64,000 nucleotides of DNA from contig NZ_JBPPLY010000016.1 of the NCBI RefSeq assembly GCF_051535215.1, positions 5,036 to 69,035 of the forward strand, written 5' to 3'. Within the stretch, counting starts at the first letter, position 1, and each line of letters opens with the position of its first letter. This stretch comes from Nitrobacter sp051535215 (GTDB taxonomy: Bacteria; Pseudomonadota; Alphaproteobacteria; Rhizobiales; Xanthobacteraceae). Below the pieces are notes generated by a model. That model did not search any database, was not told where the DNA came from, and was given only the letters and a program-made list of their open reading frames with translations. Of the stretch, positions 63,350-64,000 are shown one piece after another. The position numbers and the translations under genes are program-made.

Positions 63350-64000
63350 ATTGAAAGTCCCCTGAGCAGTATTGCCGCCCCTGCGACAAGTGAAAGCCAT
63401 GGCCACTGAGTCGCCGGAGGGTTGATCCTGCAACTAAGGCGTAAAATGGGCAGAGTATTGCTTCATGTTTCGGATGAAATATCTTTTGATCGAGTGACCT
63501 CGGCTCACTAATCAAATTAATACATATTTTTATGAGTCATATACGATAATATACTTGTTACTACTGTAAAAGGAAGTCATGCCGGGACATCGGCAATCGT
63601 TCGGCAAGTACTGCATGACGTTTCGGCGTCATGCCTGCCGGAAAGAGTGTCGGAAGCCCCTGCGACACAGGATGAACTGCGTTTGACGAGACGCTTGCCC
63701 CGCGCATCGCAATTACTGCGCGACAGGAATTTCCCCGGATGCGCGCGGCGCGACGCGAATGGTCCGTCGGGTTGATCGCACCCATGCGACAAGGCATCGC
63801 CGTGCGCTGCCGTCATGTTGCACCTGCGCGCGCGCTATGTTAGCAAAGCCGCGATTTTAACGCTGCCGACACATTTGTGTCGGTCGGAAATCGAAGTCCC
63901 TCTTGAATTCCAAGGGCTTGGGCCGCAATCGCGCCGCGTGTTTGGCGACGGCTTTTCCCTTGCGAGTTTGACAGCTTGAAGAGCGCTCTGGTGGCTGCTG
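63350..64000. other. Terminal non-coding region, AT-rich patch and palindromes
   Basis: There is no convincing gene in 651 bases. An AT-rich patch lies at about 63510-63570. An imperfect inverted repeat spans 63485-63516 (TTTGAT...AGTGA/TCACT...ATCAAA), and a perfect one spans 63866-63883 (CCGACACA-TT-TGTGTCGG). A 35-codon frame at 63579-63686 follows AAGGAAG but has no similarity. TTGACA at 63968-63973 may be a -35 box for a gene beyond the window. Confidence 0.5.
63866..63883. promoter_or_regulatory. Perfect 8-base palindrome near the window end
   Basis: CCGACACA-TT-TGTGTCGG could be a repressor operator or a short hairpin. It lies about 85 bases before a TTGACA box. Its role is unknown. 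Confidence 0.35.

Noticed and set aside
63561..63816. Two overlapping minus-strand frames of 78-79 codons near the window end
   Set aside because: They lack ribosome sites and family similarity, and they overlap each other in different frames.

Overview
The window is a GC-rich chromosomal segment from an alphaproteobacterium, most likely of the Bradyrhizobium/Nitrobacter/Rhodopseudomonas/Afipia group (Nitrobacteraceae). The evidence is the gene content and order (hemC-hemD-Mic60-like-hemY; mdh-sucC-sucD-sucA-sucB-lpd; cisplatin-type ATP ligase with its exonuclease) and two families of interspersed intergenic repeats of the kind common in that group. Genus cannot be fixed from the sequence alone. 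Nearly all of the window is ordinary chromosome, with about 53 protein genes and two tRNA genes (Ala-CGC and Thr-CGT).

Layout. 1-4.7 kb: a DMT permease cut by the window edge, a Zur-type regulator, and a divergent MarR-EmrA-EmrB efflux operon. 4.8-13 kb: mutS, an FAD amine oxidase, a Tat-exported isochorismatase-fold protein, a GNAT enzyme, ppa, folD, DUF167 and YggT. 13-19.6 kb: an accessory stretch lying between tRNA-Ala and tRNA-Thr, with a repeat-rich autotransporter, an SDR enzyme, a TerB-like protein and small proteins of unknown function. 19.8-24.5 kb: the heme operon hemC-hemD-Mic60 homologue-hemY. 24.9-35.8 kb: tsaD, gpsA, an EVE protein, DUF2059, acs, an S24/LexA-like regulator, DUF952, pyrD, DUF6460, and a DNA ligase/exonuclease repair pair. 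36-43 kb: a BI-1 membrane protein, a YbbAP-like ABC pair with a divergent TesA-like esterase, ThpR and ZapE. 43.2-53.3 kb: the TCA block mdh, sucCD, sucAB, lpd, interrupted by one orphan gene. 53.3-57.4 kb: DUF4337, xerC, priA. 57.6-62.6 kb: a tightly coupled three-gene operon. 62.8-63.3 kb: an RlpA-like protein. The last 650 bases hold no convincing gene.

The most interesting system is at 57618-62573. Three genes overlap by 8 and 4 bases. The first encodes a six-helix, histidine-rich membrane domain fused to a [2Fe-2S] ferredoxin domain, as in membrane-bound adenylate cyclases of this group, but the cyclase domain appears to be replaced by one resembling the C-terminal region of ECF anti-sigma factors. 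The next two encode a CvaA-type adaptor and a CvaB-type C39-peptidase ABC exporter. This suggests a redox-linked peptide export or signalling system. No convincing double-glycine substrate gene is visible in the window.

The TCA genes work as one pathway segment: malate dehydrogenase, succinyl-CoA ligase, and the E1, E2 and E3 subunits of 2-oxoglutarate dehydrogenase. The heme block makes uroporphyrinogen III and carries a Mic60 homologue, a gene linked to intracytoplasmic membrane shaping in alphaproteobacteria.
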